Below, piece by piece: positions 52,446 to 57,522 of a stretch of DNA of 64,000 bases. How positions within the stretch are numbered: the stretch's first letter is position 1; each line of letters starts with the position of its first letter. The notes below the pieces were generated by a model. That model searched no databases. It was not told the DNA's origin and saw nothing but the letters and a program-made list of their open reading frames with translations. Source of the DNA: Bugulina stolonifera (taxonomy: Eukaryota > Bryozoa > Gymnolaemata > Cheilostomatida > Bugulidae); assembly GCA_935421135.1 (NCBI GenBank), contig OW285190.1, positions 17,308,501-17,372,500 on the forward strand. Reading direction: 5' to 3'. Both the position numbers and the translations under genes were made by a program.

Positions 52446-54609
52446 GAAGACAGCCATCCATTTATTCCATTTATCTATTTCTACCCCTCCGAGCGAGGAT
52501 GTCGCCGGCGAACCACCTCGCGAGGTCTACGGTTTGAAGCGCGAAAGAGCCACCGCCTTCACTTTCCCTCGCCGCTCGTCACGGGGACGGGCGATTTCCC
52601 TAGGGGAGGGTCCGGGGGAAACGAGGGTTAAGGCGCGAGTCTTTCATCGGAGGTCCGGGGGCGCTCGAACGGAGGAGCGCGCGAGTGCGGTGTCACCCCG
52701 ACCAGTTCAGTCTCAACAGTCCCCGGCGAAGAAATCATCCGGAAGCACCACCACCACCACTCGGTAAGTTTCTTATAGTAGTATAGTCAGCGTCGTAAAC
52801 TCTGCACGGGCACTCCGCACGGGCGTACCCTATCATTACTCCAACCCGTATTTTTCTTCGCTTCACCGTACTATTACTCTCAAACGTATTGAAATTTAAA
52901 ACAAATTCGTGTACCATTACCCTCGCTCACGTTTTTCATAGCCGGATATCATTACTCTAACCCGTATTTTCCTTCGCTTCACCCTACTCCAGCCGACGGT
53001 CCGCCCGCGAGGGCCGCGACGGGTCGTTGGGGCGGGAGAGCGGGGGAGGGGCGGGGGATGGGCGGGGGGACGGCGGCGTGGGGCCACGGCTGGACTCGCG
53101 AACGAGAACCGCCGCGAGGCGGAGGGCGAGGCGGAGGGGTTTGGGGTGGGGAGGGGTGGGGAGGGGCGGGGACGGGTGGAGGGAGGACGGGTGGGGTTCG
53201 CGGGGCGGGGGGGGCGCGCGCGTACGCGCGCGCCCCCTCGCCCGAGCCGTGGGACCGGGCGAGGGGTTTGCTCTTTAGACTGGGTTCCGCGGAACAGCCG
53301 ATGAGGTTTTTGAAACCCCACCCGCGATGGGGGGGAGTAGGTTCTAGGGCTTTGCACATAGAGTGAGGTTTAGGGGAGAGGAGGGGCGAGAGGACGGGTG
53401 GGGTGGTCGTCCGCCCGGGGAGTTTTTGGATCTAGGGCTAATACGACGCGGAAAGGGCCGGGTGTCTGTGTAGATCTGCACTGACTATACTACTAGGGAG
53501 GAGTGGGGGGGAGGGGAGGGGAGGAGGGTGGGAAGGAGGGAGGGAAGGGGTCGTGGCCGGGTTTGGGGTCAAGTGTGCAAATGTTTTTTCGACCAATCAG
53601 AAGGGGGGATTTTGGGGTGACCTTGGCAAGGTCGTGTGCAAAATTTGTGTGCTCTTCTGTGATTGGTTGAAATCGGAAATACCGGCTTGTGATTGGTTGA
53701 AAACAGGGGTCAATGAGTGCGTGTCTGTATAGAAGTGCACTGACTATACTACTTCTGCCACTCAGCTAGGTGCAGCACTGTGCACTATTTTGATAGACTA
53801 AAGTTTGTATTTCAGTTGTGGCGATTGATTTAAGGGTTACGCAAAGCAAACAAAAAAAATCAAGTTCTGTTTCAACTGTAACAAAAAGCAAAGGCTCTTC
53901 TATTTACTGTCCAATATCTTAGCAGTATTTTCTCAATGTTGTTCACTTTTATTTTAAATTTGTCAGCAATCCACAGTTGTTTTACATTTTGATCTTCAGT
54001 TGGCGATTTCCACAACCACACAGAAAATTTTCACATAGATTTGAGAACAGACAACTCTTATTTAGAACTGTTGCTGACCATGTTGGCAGGACAAGTCAAA
54101 CAATTTAAAATGAATAGAGGGAACAAATCAAACTTTCTCAAACTGCGTGAGCAGTCTTTGGAAAGTTGGTGGCCGCTGAAACAGCTTAGTGAGAATTTCT
54201 ACTTAAATTGATGTTGTTTTTAGGCAAAAATGTTTATGCTCCAATTTTTTTCTGTACACCATGCATATGTACTTGTAGGCAAGAGATGATATGCGAATCT
54301 TTTGCTTCTTGCAGCTGACTGGTATAGTTTCCGCTATAGCAGTGTTGATTGAGAAAGAATTAGTTTGTGTAGCAAGAACTCTATTATTTACCCACAGGGA
54401 AGACTACAGGACTGACAGCAGGCATAGCAGGTGGTGTGGTGGTGCTGATTATAGTCATAGTCATCATAGTAATCATCTATAGAAGGAGAGTCACATCCCC
54501 AGAATCTATCTCAGAACCCAGAGTTCACCAACCACCAGTTGGAGATGAGTATGAGGAGATAAGATTGGCTTCAGTTTCTGTGTATGACAGACCAAGTAGT
54601 GCCTCATGA
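23044..54609 (+). CDS. Receptor-like gene: FTP-FN3-FTP-FN3(n)-sushi-TM
   Basis: One multi-exon gene can be followed by compatible splice phases. The order is two FTP (F5/8 type C, fucolectin-like) domains with a fibronectin III domain after each, further FN3 domains, a juxtamembrane domain, a sushi domain, a transmembrane helix and a short cytoplasmic tail. FTP domains usually bind glycans, FN3 and sushi domains are extracellular spacers or ligand binders, and the tail has a YEEI motif of the kind bound by Src-type SH2 domains. I infer a type I membrane recognition receptor. Oddities are no visible signal exon, an in-frame TGA at 33,694, a missing FN3 half-exon before 35,176, a doubtful donor after 28,488, and a 17.6-kb last intron filled by nested mobile elements. 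It may be a pseudogene or a variable member of a cluster with the gene at 62,165. Confidence 0.75.
24386..25066 (+). CDS. FN3 domain 1 (two half-domain exons)
   Basis: Exon 24,386-24,489 (phase 1 to 0) encodes APANFKPTNLWITQV and ITLRWNHP, the first FN3 strands with the core Trp. Exon 24,919-25,066 (phase 0 to 1) encodes the rest, with YKCGNTAW and VRVKDVAQTEISKDI. Splitting each FN3 domain over a 1-0 and a 0-1 exon is the rule throughout this gene. Confidence 0.7.
25125..25563. mobile_element. MITE with CAGTGGAACTTGC ends, in intron
   Basis: A 439-bp segment starts CAGTGGAACTTGCTTAATTC and ends with the inverse, GAATTAAGCAAGTTCCACTG. It has no coding capacity. The CAGTGGAAC-type terminus resembles those of Tc1/mariner (pogo/Tigger) MITEs, but a TA target duplication is not clear on the right side. 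Confidence 0.7.
26304..26469. mobile_element. Fold-back MITE, in intron
   Basis: Inverted ends of about 40 bp (GTTAGGTGCAG..GTGGAGAAATTTG at left, the inverse at right) enclose ~85 bp without coding. Near-identical flanks AATCTGTTGA and AATCTGTTGT look like a target duplication of 8-9 bp, as made by hAT-like transposons. Confidence 0.65.
26613..27971 (+). CDS. FTP domain 2 (two exons)
   Basis: Exons 26,613-26,846 and 27,744-27,971, phase 1 at both ends, closely repeat FTP domain 1. They carry RASPTNIAKGKDTASSS, NPSIVVDGV, CADCFYLGVSASAHYWRVDL and, in the second exon, SPFVDPSVHPDQWNQIYSG and EVEVYGYG. The near-identity of domains 1 and 2 at DNA level points to recent intragenic duplication or conversion. 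Confidence 0.8.
28488..29082 (+). CDS. FN3 domain 2 (two exons, first donor unclear)
   Basis: Exon from 28,488 (phase 1) encodes PAGISVGSPSKAQHAGRWRY and VTWNEN, equivalent to the exon at 31,460. Exon 28,875-29,082 (phase 0 to 1) encodes the second half, with PYRVKVDTY, ITIRVWARNKNGG and TPAIMNITV. No phase-0 GT donor follows TGGAAT; the frame runs to TGA at 28,602. An earlier weak site after CACTCA (about 28,574) would drop the core Trp. This domain may be mis-spliced. Confidence 0.6.
29995..31182 (+). CDS. FN3 domain 3 (two exons)
   Basis: Exon 29,995-30,110 (phase 1 to 0) encodes APQVAPRNFQLTA and VSLSWNPV. Exon 31,014-31,182 (phase 0 to 1) encodes YNCLSEGWKSIPENKMVCGY and CKIKARRGSNSAGN. 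The first-half exon is nearly identical to that of FN3 domain 5 at 32,512. Confidence 0.7.
31460..32187 (+). CDS. FN3 domain 4 (two exons)
   Basis: Exon 31,460-31,551 (phase 1 to 0) encodes IQISAPTQKSDSGRKRWRYL with the core Trp at its end. Exon 31,980-32,187 (phase 0 to 1) encodes VCSGYNCDKSSPKYKLEIDG, VTVKLWLLYETGEL and TPATKSF. The arrangement parallels FN3 domain 2. Confidence 0.7.
32512..33841 (+). CDS. FN3 domain 5 (two exons, in-frame TGA)
   Basis: Exon 32,512-32,627 encodes APQVAPRNFQLTAVSP and VNLSWDPV. Exon 33,673-33,841 (phase 0 to 1) encodes the second half but has TGA at 33,694-33,696, eight codons in. The paralogous exon at 31,014 has Trp (TGG) at the matching place before KSIPENKMVCGY, so a TGG to TGA change is the simplest reading. 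The frame remains open afterwards (VCGYKPYEVARCEIRARRES), so the lesion is recent, recoded or an assembly error. Confidence 0.65.
33946..34634 (+). CDS. FN3 domain 6 (two exons)
   Basis: Exon 33,946-34,031 (phase 1 to 0) encodes VPTTPEVAVTEEIMN and RIKLGITWK. Exon 34,415-34,634 (phase 0 to 1) encodes ILYYNLTVEL, LDPYTNYTLILIAVN and SEPSNILTPEL, a typical FN3 second half with the Tyr corner. The first exon is also phase-compatible with 35,176, so the two second-half exons could be used alternatively. Confidence 0.7.
34911..35110. repeat. 25-bp minisatellite in intron
   Basis: Eight copies of the 25-mer beginning ATTTGGAATATGG and ending CCCATGCTAC or CCCATACTAC. Because 25 is not a multiple of three, all three forward frames stay open, so the open frames here are an artefact. 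It sits where the first half-exon of another FN3 domain would be expected. Confidence 0.95.
35176..35508 (+). CDS. FN3 half-domain and duplicated 48-nt exon
   Basis: Exon 35,176-35,356 (phase 0 to 1) encodes VSCNYTTSDTSSYTNVSV, IECRVSAVNIAGESPVSL and VTGYTHVEG. A second small exon at 35,461-35,508 repeats its last 48 nt (AGESPVTLVTGYTRVEG), is flanked by AG and GT, and is phase 1 at both ends, so inclusion would keep frame. No matching first half-exon (phase 1 to 0) is visible between 34,635 and 35,175. Confidence 0.6.
35672..36418 (+). CDS. Juxtamembrane extracellular domain (three exons)
   Basis: Exons 35,672-35,768, 35,973-36,228 and 36,370-36,418 are consistent in phase (1-2, 2-0, 0-1). 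Sequence such as LYILVVSESIN, CYIAAEIPA, GGFTMVLGDE, LNSPLRQGVTYKVSMAVYI and GESEFSQLITSTDPF resembles the domain just outside the membrane in many receptor tyrosine phosphatases and kinases of early animals. No kinase or phosphatase follows, only a short tail. The identification is by pattern and moderate. Confidence 0.6.
36570..36788 (+). CDS. Sushi (CCP) domain exon
   Basis: A single phase 1-1 exon encodes RCPTPPEEENSEVFG, NTTVIFSCQEGYSRSGDPQL, then a further Cys, a Trp (AMWVG) and TCV. The four cysteines in order C..FSCQEGY..C..W..P..C are the classic sushi/complement control module. It is joined by phase to the transmembrane exon at 54,398 across the intron that holds the mobile elements. 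Confidence 0.85.
36942..36947. repeat. Target site duplication of element A, left
   Basis: TCTGCC directly precedes the AGTAGTATAG terminus and is repeated at 53,754-53,759 just after the opposite end. Confidence 0.85.
36948..37414. repeat. Left terminal inverted repeat of element A
   Basis: The 467 bp match, in reverse, 53,753-53,495 followed by 45,005-44,795. The outer half has two CAACCAATCACA boxes (CCAAT type) at about 37,007 and 37,035 and GACCCC motifs. The inner half is CCN/CCG microsatellite (37,228-37,320) with GC far above the surroundings. Long open frames here are low-complexity artefacts. Between the repeat and the IkB-like gene (37,415-37,699) no gene is seen. Confidence 0.9.
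37700..39165 (-). CDS. IkB-like ankyrin repeat protein in element A
   Basis: Five exons on the minus strand, 39,165-38,888, 38,725-38,523, 38,411-38,152, 38,056-37,898 and 37,804-37,700, give 334 aa with all GT/AG signals and phases (2,1,0,0) agreeing. Ankyrin motifs are TLLHL near residue 129, DTPLHIAA at 162, GRSVVHL, YAPSHIA and TPQQLAHL, each followed by a GAD-type turn where visible. The long insert between the GDTPLHIAARLG repeat and the next one, the overall length and the acidic end (TSDEDE) match IkB/Cactus proteins, which hold NF-kB in the cytoplasm. Residues 2-7, ESGYGS, resemble the DSGxxS phosphodegron of IkB with Glu for Asp. Its presence inside a mobile element suggests capture of a host gene. 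It appears intact. A general ankyrin protein is the alternative. Confidence 0.75.
39251..39291 (-). promoter_or_regulatory. Promoter of the IkB-like gene
   Basis: Reading the minus strand, a CCAAT box (plus-strand ATTGG at 39,287-39,291) is followed 27 bases on by CTATATAAAG (39,251-39,260), about 85 bases before the ATG at 39,165. Spacing fits a TATA promoter. Confidence 0.65.
39318..39870. repeat. CATCGGG repeat array between divergent genes of element A
   Basis: More than 30 copies of ACATCGGG in units such as ACATCGGGGGAGGTCGAAAAC and ACATCGGGACACATCGAATC. It lies between the two facing-away promoters of element A. The same ACATCGGGG core makes up the array at the centre of element B. 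Open frames across it are artefacts of the repeat. Confidence 0.9.
39908..39930 (+). promoter_or_regulatory. Promoter of the 447-aa gene
   Basis: An inverted CCAAT box (ATTGG, 39,908-39,912) is followed by CCATAAAAG (TATA-like, 39,923-39,931), about 110 bases before the ATG. It mirrors the promoter on the other side of the CATCGGG array. Confidence 0.55.
40040..43530 (+). CDS. Unrecognised 447-aa protein of element A
   Basis: Exon 1 contributes only the ATG (40,040-40,042, directly followed by GTGAGT). Exons 41,495-41,629, 42,197-42,275 and 42,404-43,530 follow with phases 0, 0 and 1. Residues 2-46 are strongly basic (QPRKKYIRKIKTTKK, then RISRKRIP), like a nuclear localisation or DNA-binding segment. 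Residues 47-72 are acidic. From about 80, FVSDEAKRRLEMSLAKPF leads into a Cys/His-rich stretch (CFLC at 103-106, then H..H, CFCYH, HCHRH) that could bind zinc. A long Ser/Thr-rich low-complexity region follows, then a conserved-looking end (LPQSFFSGAVEYYRSAIFHL). I do not recognise the family. A separate TGACTATG micro-exon at 41,190-41,197 also ends in ATG before GTGAG, offering an alternative start exon. Confidence 0.65.
40043..41494 (+). other. First intron of the 447-aa gene, with internal duplication
   Basis: The intron holds two diverged copies of a ~310-bp segment (about 40,060-40,370 and 40,385-40,690, sharing GGGACTAATTCTATTTTAGTAG) and three copies of a ~75-bp segment with GGGATGAACTTG (40,740-41,000). 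No coding potential is seen except the micro-exon at 41,190. Confidence 0.6.
43660..44640. repeat. ~80-bp repeat family downstream of the 447-aa gene
   Basis: Diverged tandem units of about 80 bp contain CTATTGCTACTATTGTG, AAAAGTTTATTTAATG and GCTGACTTAACACATGCACA. Some are extended by a segment with TCTTGCTAATAATAG. The same family fills both arms of element B, so A and B share ancestry beyond their ends. The rest of 43,531-44,794 shows no gene. Confidence 0.85.
44795..45005. repeat. Inner part of right terminal inverted repeat of element A
   Basis: Reverse match to 37,205-37,414, with the GGT/GGC microsatellite and the conserved AACGATCGGTCGTTTG palindromic stretch. It ends at the AGGGAG duplication, where element B begins. 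Confidence 0.9.
45000..45005. repeat. Target site duplication of element B, left
   Basis: AGGGAG precedes AGTAGTATAG at 45,006 and is repeated at 53,495-53,500. In the uninterrupted left inverted repeat of A the site occurs once. Confidence 0.85.
45006..45722. repeat. Terminal 717-bp block of element B, left
   Basis: Bounded by AGTAGTATAGTCAG at the outside and by the inverse CTGACTATACTACT at 45,709-45,722. The first ~500 bases are over 65 percent GC by eye, with a GCGCGCGTACGCGCGC palindrome near 45,269. The mirrored block is 52,777-53,494. It could be the true inverted repeat of B's parent, or a short nested element. Confidence 0.7.
45732..46103 (-). CDS. Asp-rich then basic reading frame, left arm of B
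   Basis: On the minus strand, after a TTTGTAG acceptor-like site, the frame reads an Asp run from a GAT microsatellite, then ATAFTFPRRSSRGRAISLG, VKARVFHRRSGGARTEE and an end rich in Ser/Thr (SSGSTTTTTR), stop at 45,732-45,734. It is about 123 codons and GC-rich. An in-frame TAG separates it from a further open stretch upstream containing TRGKVDAVVEEIGGES. The family is not recognised; it could be a remnant of a basic structural or DNA-binding protein. Confidence 0.35.
46618..46766 (-). pseudogene. Family B DNA polymerase fragment, left arm of B
   Basis: On the minus strand an exon-like open stretch of 48 codons follows a TTTTCACAG acceptor and contains EFEYVEMDTDSAYMALS. The DTDS tetrad with the preceding hydrophobic strand is the metal-binding motif C of family B DNA polymerases, and the EMDTDSAY wording fits the protein-primed polymerases of Polintons and related viruses. 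The frame stops about 30 codons later and the other polymerase motifs are absent, so this is a remnant. Confidence 0.7.
46880..48570. repeat. ~80-bp repeats, left arm of B
   Basis: Inverted orientation of the repeat family at 43,660, in higher-order units of 190-240 bp with TTATTAGCAAGAAAAGGC and TGTGTGCATGTGTTAAGTC. It contains a 76-bp segment around 47,950-48,110 that the right arm lacks. Open frames here are repeat artefacts. Confidence 0.9.
48828..48880 (-). promoter_or_regulatory. Mirrored promoter-like segment, left of B centre
   Basis: On the minus strand GGAAATGGTTAGACTCCGCC is followed by TATTTAAGG and a leader with GAGTGAGACTAAAACAGAG. It is the reverse of 49,690-49,750. A transcript would run outward into the left arm. 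Confidence 0.45.
48888..49688. repeat. Central CATCGGG palindromic array of element B
   Basis: Left half: about 340 bp of CCCGATGCACCCCGATG and CGAATCCGAAGCCT units. Right half: about 455 bp of the reverse, CATCGGGGTGCATCGGG and AGGCTTCGGATT. The halves meet at a perfect dyad, CCCCGATGTG (49,218-49,227), loop TCAAAT, CACATCGGGG (49,234-49,243). The ACATCGGGG core is shared with the array in A. All long frames here are artefacts. Confidence 0.95.
49690..49875 (+). promoter_or_regulatory. Mirrored promoter-like segment and leader, right of B centre
   Basis: TATTTAAGG at about 49,739-49,747 is followed by a leader that ends AACATAAG before GTTAGT (donor at 49,869), a plausible spliced 5' untranslated exon like that of the 447-aa gene in A. 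No start codon with a long frame follows, so the gene once served by it seems deleted. Confidence 0.45.
50005..51630. repeat. ~80-bp repeats, right arm of B
   Basis: Mirror of the left-arm array, in the same orientation as the array in element A, with one 76-bp unit fewer and scattered substitutions. Confidence 0.9.
51733..51880 (+). pseudogene. Family B DNA polymerase fragment, right arm of B
   Basis: Mirror copy of the fragment at 46,618, on the plus strand, with DTDS at 51,770-51,781 and stop TAA at 51,878-51,880. A short open stretch in another frame (LTYLYGKRKVAEDG) follows up to a GTGAGT. The rest of the polymerase is missing from both arms. Confidence 0.7.
52396..52767 (+). CDS. Asp-rich then basic reading frame, right arm of B
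   Basis: Mirror copy of the frame at 45,732-46,103, reading outward on the plus strand and ending TAA at 52,765. The upstream stretch in the same frame runs from an acceptor at about 52,260 to TAG at 52,393. The two copies are the same in sequence as far as I compared them. Confidence 0.35.
52777..53494. repeat. Terminal block of element B, right
   Basis: Mirror of 45,006-45,722, with a 1-nt length difference and a few substitutions in the G run near 53,205. It begins AGTAGTATAGTCAGCG and ends CTGACTATACTACT. Confidence 0.7.
53495..53500. repeat. Target site duplication of element B, right
   Basis: AGGGAG follows the CTATACTACT end at 53,494, matching 45,000-45,005. Confidence 0.85.
53495..53753. 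repeat. Outer part of right terminal inverted repeat of element A
   Basis: Reverse match to the outer part of the left repeat, including the two CCAAT boxes (here ATTGGTTGAAA), with few substitutions (for example CACTCG against CACTCA). It was separated from its inner part by insertion of element B. Confidence 0.9.
53754..53759. repeat. Target site duplication of element A, right
   Basis: TCTGCC directly follows the CTATACTACT end, matching 36,942-36,947. Confidence 0.85.
53760..54397 (+). other. Remainder of the receptor's last intron
   Basis: AT-rich sequence from the end of element A to the CCCACAG acceptor at 54,391-54,397. No coding or repeat feature is seen. Confidence 0.6.
54398..54609 (+). 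CDS. Transmembrane and cytoplasmic tail exon of the receptor
   Basis: A phase-1 exon encodes KTTGLTAGIAGG, a 17-residue Val/Ile/Leu helix (VVVLIIVIVIIVIIYRRR ending in stop-transfer arginines) and a tail with DEYEEIRLASVSVYD. YEEI is the preferred Src-family SH2 ligand when phosphorylated, and a second Tyr lies in SVYD. TGA at 54,607-54,609 ends it, but the same frame stays open for 51 more codons to 54,765 with QYESLDI and GYEKLPI, two more SH2-type tyrosine motifs. Confidence 0.8.
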
Positions 54610-54765
54610 GGTTGTGCATTTGGAAGGAAGGAAGTGGAGATGCCCCCTCAATATGAGAGTTTGGACATCATCAACAGAGAGAGTACAGCTGGATATGAGA
54701 AACTACCCATTCACTCAGGCAGCCAATCAGATACAAACACATATGAAAATAATATTAATATATGA

Positions 54766-57440
54766 TAATATAATTTTTTACACATCTAGAAATAATATCT
54801 ACATGTATGTGGTTTGCAGCATAAAATTTTAAAACAAGATTTCTGAGTAGGCTACAAGCTAAAGCACATACATGTGTCGCAGTTTAATTAGTTTGAAACA
54901 AATGCTGATAAAAGTAGGTCACCAATAAGGTATAGTAATACCTTTTAAAGCTGGTTAGCTCTTTATGTCTAATCAACATTCACCTCTGTAGGTTTTCTAG
55001 AAACTGTCTGATTCTACAGCACCAAACGCTGAGTTATATAATAGTGGAAATATCACATACATGTACATGTATATCCTAGAGATAACTACATGTACATACA
55101 TGTACACTATATTATGTATTCAGCCTTGTCAATTTGGAGTTAACTACTCAGAAACATAAGTACATTATTGTATTGATAATATTATAATCTAGTGCTAGTG
55201 GTAGTTCATAACACCATTGTATACAATATTGATCTGATTTAAATATAGATATTTATTATTAATTCTGAATAAAATATTATAACCATGATAGAATAAAGCA
55301 TACTTCAACCATAATTACTTTTGAATAATTAGTAGCCACCCTTCCCATAATACAGGCCACTGCTCTCTGCAACATAATGAGGTAGAACGTTCTCAATCCA
55401 GATGAAATCCTCTCTAGCTCCACAATTGTGCCCTGTGAGCATAGGCTGACCAATGTACAATATACATGTAGTTTAGGTAACAGAAAAGAAATCTTTTACA
55501 AAGCAGGAGGGATAACACTAATTGATAAGCACTGTGCACACCAATATTATGGTTACGCATATAATTATAGTCTGAGGGTAGAAGCCGTGAGTGTAATAGA
55601 TTAGTCTATAGCTTGGTGGAACTAACCATCTGAGCTATGTAACCTTTGAGCCAAACAAGCACTCGGTAAAACAAAGAAAAGATACAGTAAGTTATGTTAT
55701 GTTTTCACTAGTTTACTGAAATTATAATTATTATTATTATCCTAGAGTGAAAATACTTTGCACAAATATTTAGATTGTATGTTATTATTTACAAGTTTAC
55801 AGAGATATGTAGTACAATCATGTATATAACACTTAACTTGAAGAAAATTTAAAACACATATTACAACGTCATGTACTCAAGAATCCATCTTAATATACAA
55901 CAGGAATCCAACCTAAAGTGGGAGTAGCACCAAAGACTGGGTAGTCTTCCTGAGTTGTCCCCTCTTGTATGAGCAGAGAAATATAATTGGAAACCAATTA
56001 TGCTAAATTTAGTTCTCTATTTCTTTTTCAGTGCTAATATTGTTTTACCACAAGTAGTTATGTGTATTTTGGAAAAATACTGGAAAATAGGACACCCACT
56101 ACCTCTATTCACCCGTGAGAGTTTTTAGGAAATATGAAGAAGTTGTCTTATCAATGTTGTATGCCCTCAAATAAATGAGAAGTTTTCTTGCTAATTGCAC
56201 TTTCTTGATGTTTAAAATCGAAAAGACAAGTGAATATAGGTAGCCAAGTATCATGTTATCAAAAGTGTAGAAGGAATTTATAAACTCTTGGTTAATAGAA
56301 AAGTTATTGAAAAAAAGCTTTTTCATGTGCTTTATAACAAGGTTAACTGGGTTACTCAGATGACATAGACTGCCTTTGTTTGAGATCCATTTGTGGTAGA
56401 TGACATCATCTGCTGTTGCACTGGCAGACCATTTTGAATAGCTCTAAGCAAGTACTATTCAACCAGCTATTCAGCCTTTTGATAGGTTTTGGTCAATTTT
56501 GGAAATACTCCCTCTATTAATGGTGACTCTATCTGTATAAGAGATGACTCTGCATTACACTGATTATTAATGGCTGAGGTGAGTAACTAGTAAGTAGTTT
56601 TTGCCACCAGAAGAATGGAAAACACTGAAAGAGTCAGGTTGGTGAGCATTAGGTTTCACAACTGAATATAGAGATACATTGTAAATAGCACTGAAAGCAA
56701 TCATTATGAGGAAGTTAGTGGACTGGTGTGCTCACTAAACTCCTTTGTTTACATGATGTAATTTAGTACACACTGAGGCATAAGTGCTGTTCTGTTCACC
56801 ACTCATTATTACCTAAAGTCAACTGATCTACCTACAGTGTACATGTATGATCTGTTTACAGACACACAAGTCAGTAGTTTTTGTGCACATTCAATGAGTC
56901 GTGAATTGACAACTCCAACAGGTAGTACAAAACTTAGTAATTGAGAGTTGTCCCATCATAGCATGGGCAAACAACTACTAAATACCATATTGAGAGCTAA
57001 GAACCACCTAGCTAGTTGTACATGTCACAAATTATATGCTGATTACAAGCCCAGTAGCTTTGTTACATAACAATAGAGAGCATTGCTGCTTCGATCTCTA
57101 GGGCTTGTAGATCTGTGGAGTTGCTGGCCCTGCAGTAATATTCCTGCAGTCGTCCTCCAACATTTCTCAGGCAATCAGTTTGAATCTGTCACCAGCAAGT
57201 TAACTACTACTAGCCCTGCAGCCCTGAATTAGTATCAGCTCCTCCAAGGAAACGTAGTACTTTGTATTCTGTTATGACCTCATAGTGTTGTGAGTAATGC
57301 TAACTAATCTTATCTTAGGATATTGACTTGTGCGGCTAGAAAGACCTGTTGTGGTAGTTCGCATATATTGAAAAGAATATTGTCATTCAATAATAACTTG
57401 CTGTATAAAATTAATAATACAGGTAAGTAATAACAACACA
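54766..57440. other. Intergenic, no gene seen
   Basis: AT-rich sequence, several TACATGTACATGTA palindromes (about 55,058-55,105). Short open frames have no recognisable features. Confidence 0.6.
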
Positions 57441-57442
57441 TG

Positions 57443-57522
57443 AGCTGCCGTGGCATGGTGGTTAGGGCTCTTAGCTCTCATGTGGGAGTCCTAGGTTCAT
57501 TCCCACAAGGGTTAGATCACCA
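57443..57522 (+). repeat. tRNA-derived SINE-like sequence
   Basis: TGGCATGGTGGTTAGGGCTC (A-box-like) and, 40 bases on, AGGTTCATTCCC (B-box-like), with GTGGGA/TCCCAC pairing around the second. The spacing fits a tRNA head of a SINE; acceptor pairing is poor, so it is not called a tRNA gene. Confidence 0.5.

Larger units (their letters stand above)
45006..53494. mobile_element. Element B: palindromic Polinton-like element nested in A
   Basis: An 8,489-bp insertion with AGTAGTATAGTCAGTGCA at both ends, inverted, and a 6-bp duplication. The two halves are reverse complements almost throughout: features pair at coordinate sums of 98,499-98,500 from the ends inwards and 98,575 near the centre. The shift comes from a 76-bp extra repeat segment in the left arm around 48,000, and the centre array is about 114 bp longer on the right. 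Each arm holds, from the end inwards, GC-rich terminal sequence, an Asp-rich/basic frame, a polymerase fragment, ~80-bp repeats and half of a CATCGGG array. I infer a fold-back dimer of one end of a longer Polinton-like element. Confidence 0.85.
36948..53753. mobile_element. Element A: Polinton/Maverick-like element, interrupted by element B
   Basis: The ends are AGTAGTATAGTCAG at 36,948 and its inverse CTGACTATACTACT ending at 53,753, flanked by the direct duplication TCTGCC at 36,942-36,947 and 53,754-53,759. Inverted repeats are about 465 bp. Removing element B and one AGGGAG leaves about 8.3 kb. AG..CT termini, inverted repeats of hundreds of bp and 6-bp duplications are the published hallmarks of Polintons/Mavericks. 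No integrase, protease, ATPase or capsid gene is recognised, so A is probably non-autonomous or a shortened relative. It carries an IkB-like gene, an unknown gene and shared repeats, and sits in the last intron of the receptor gene. Confidence 0.85.
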
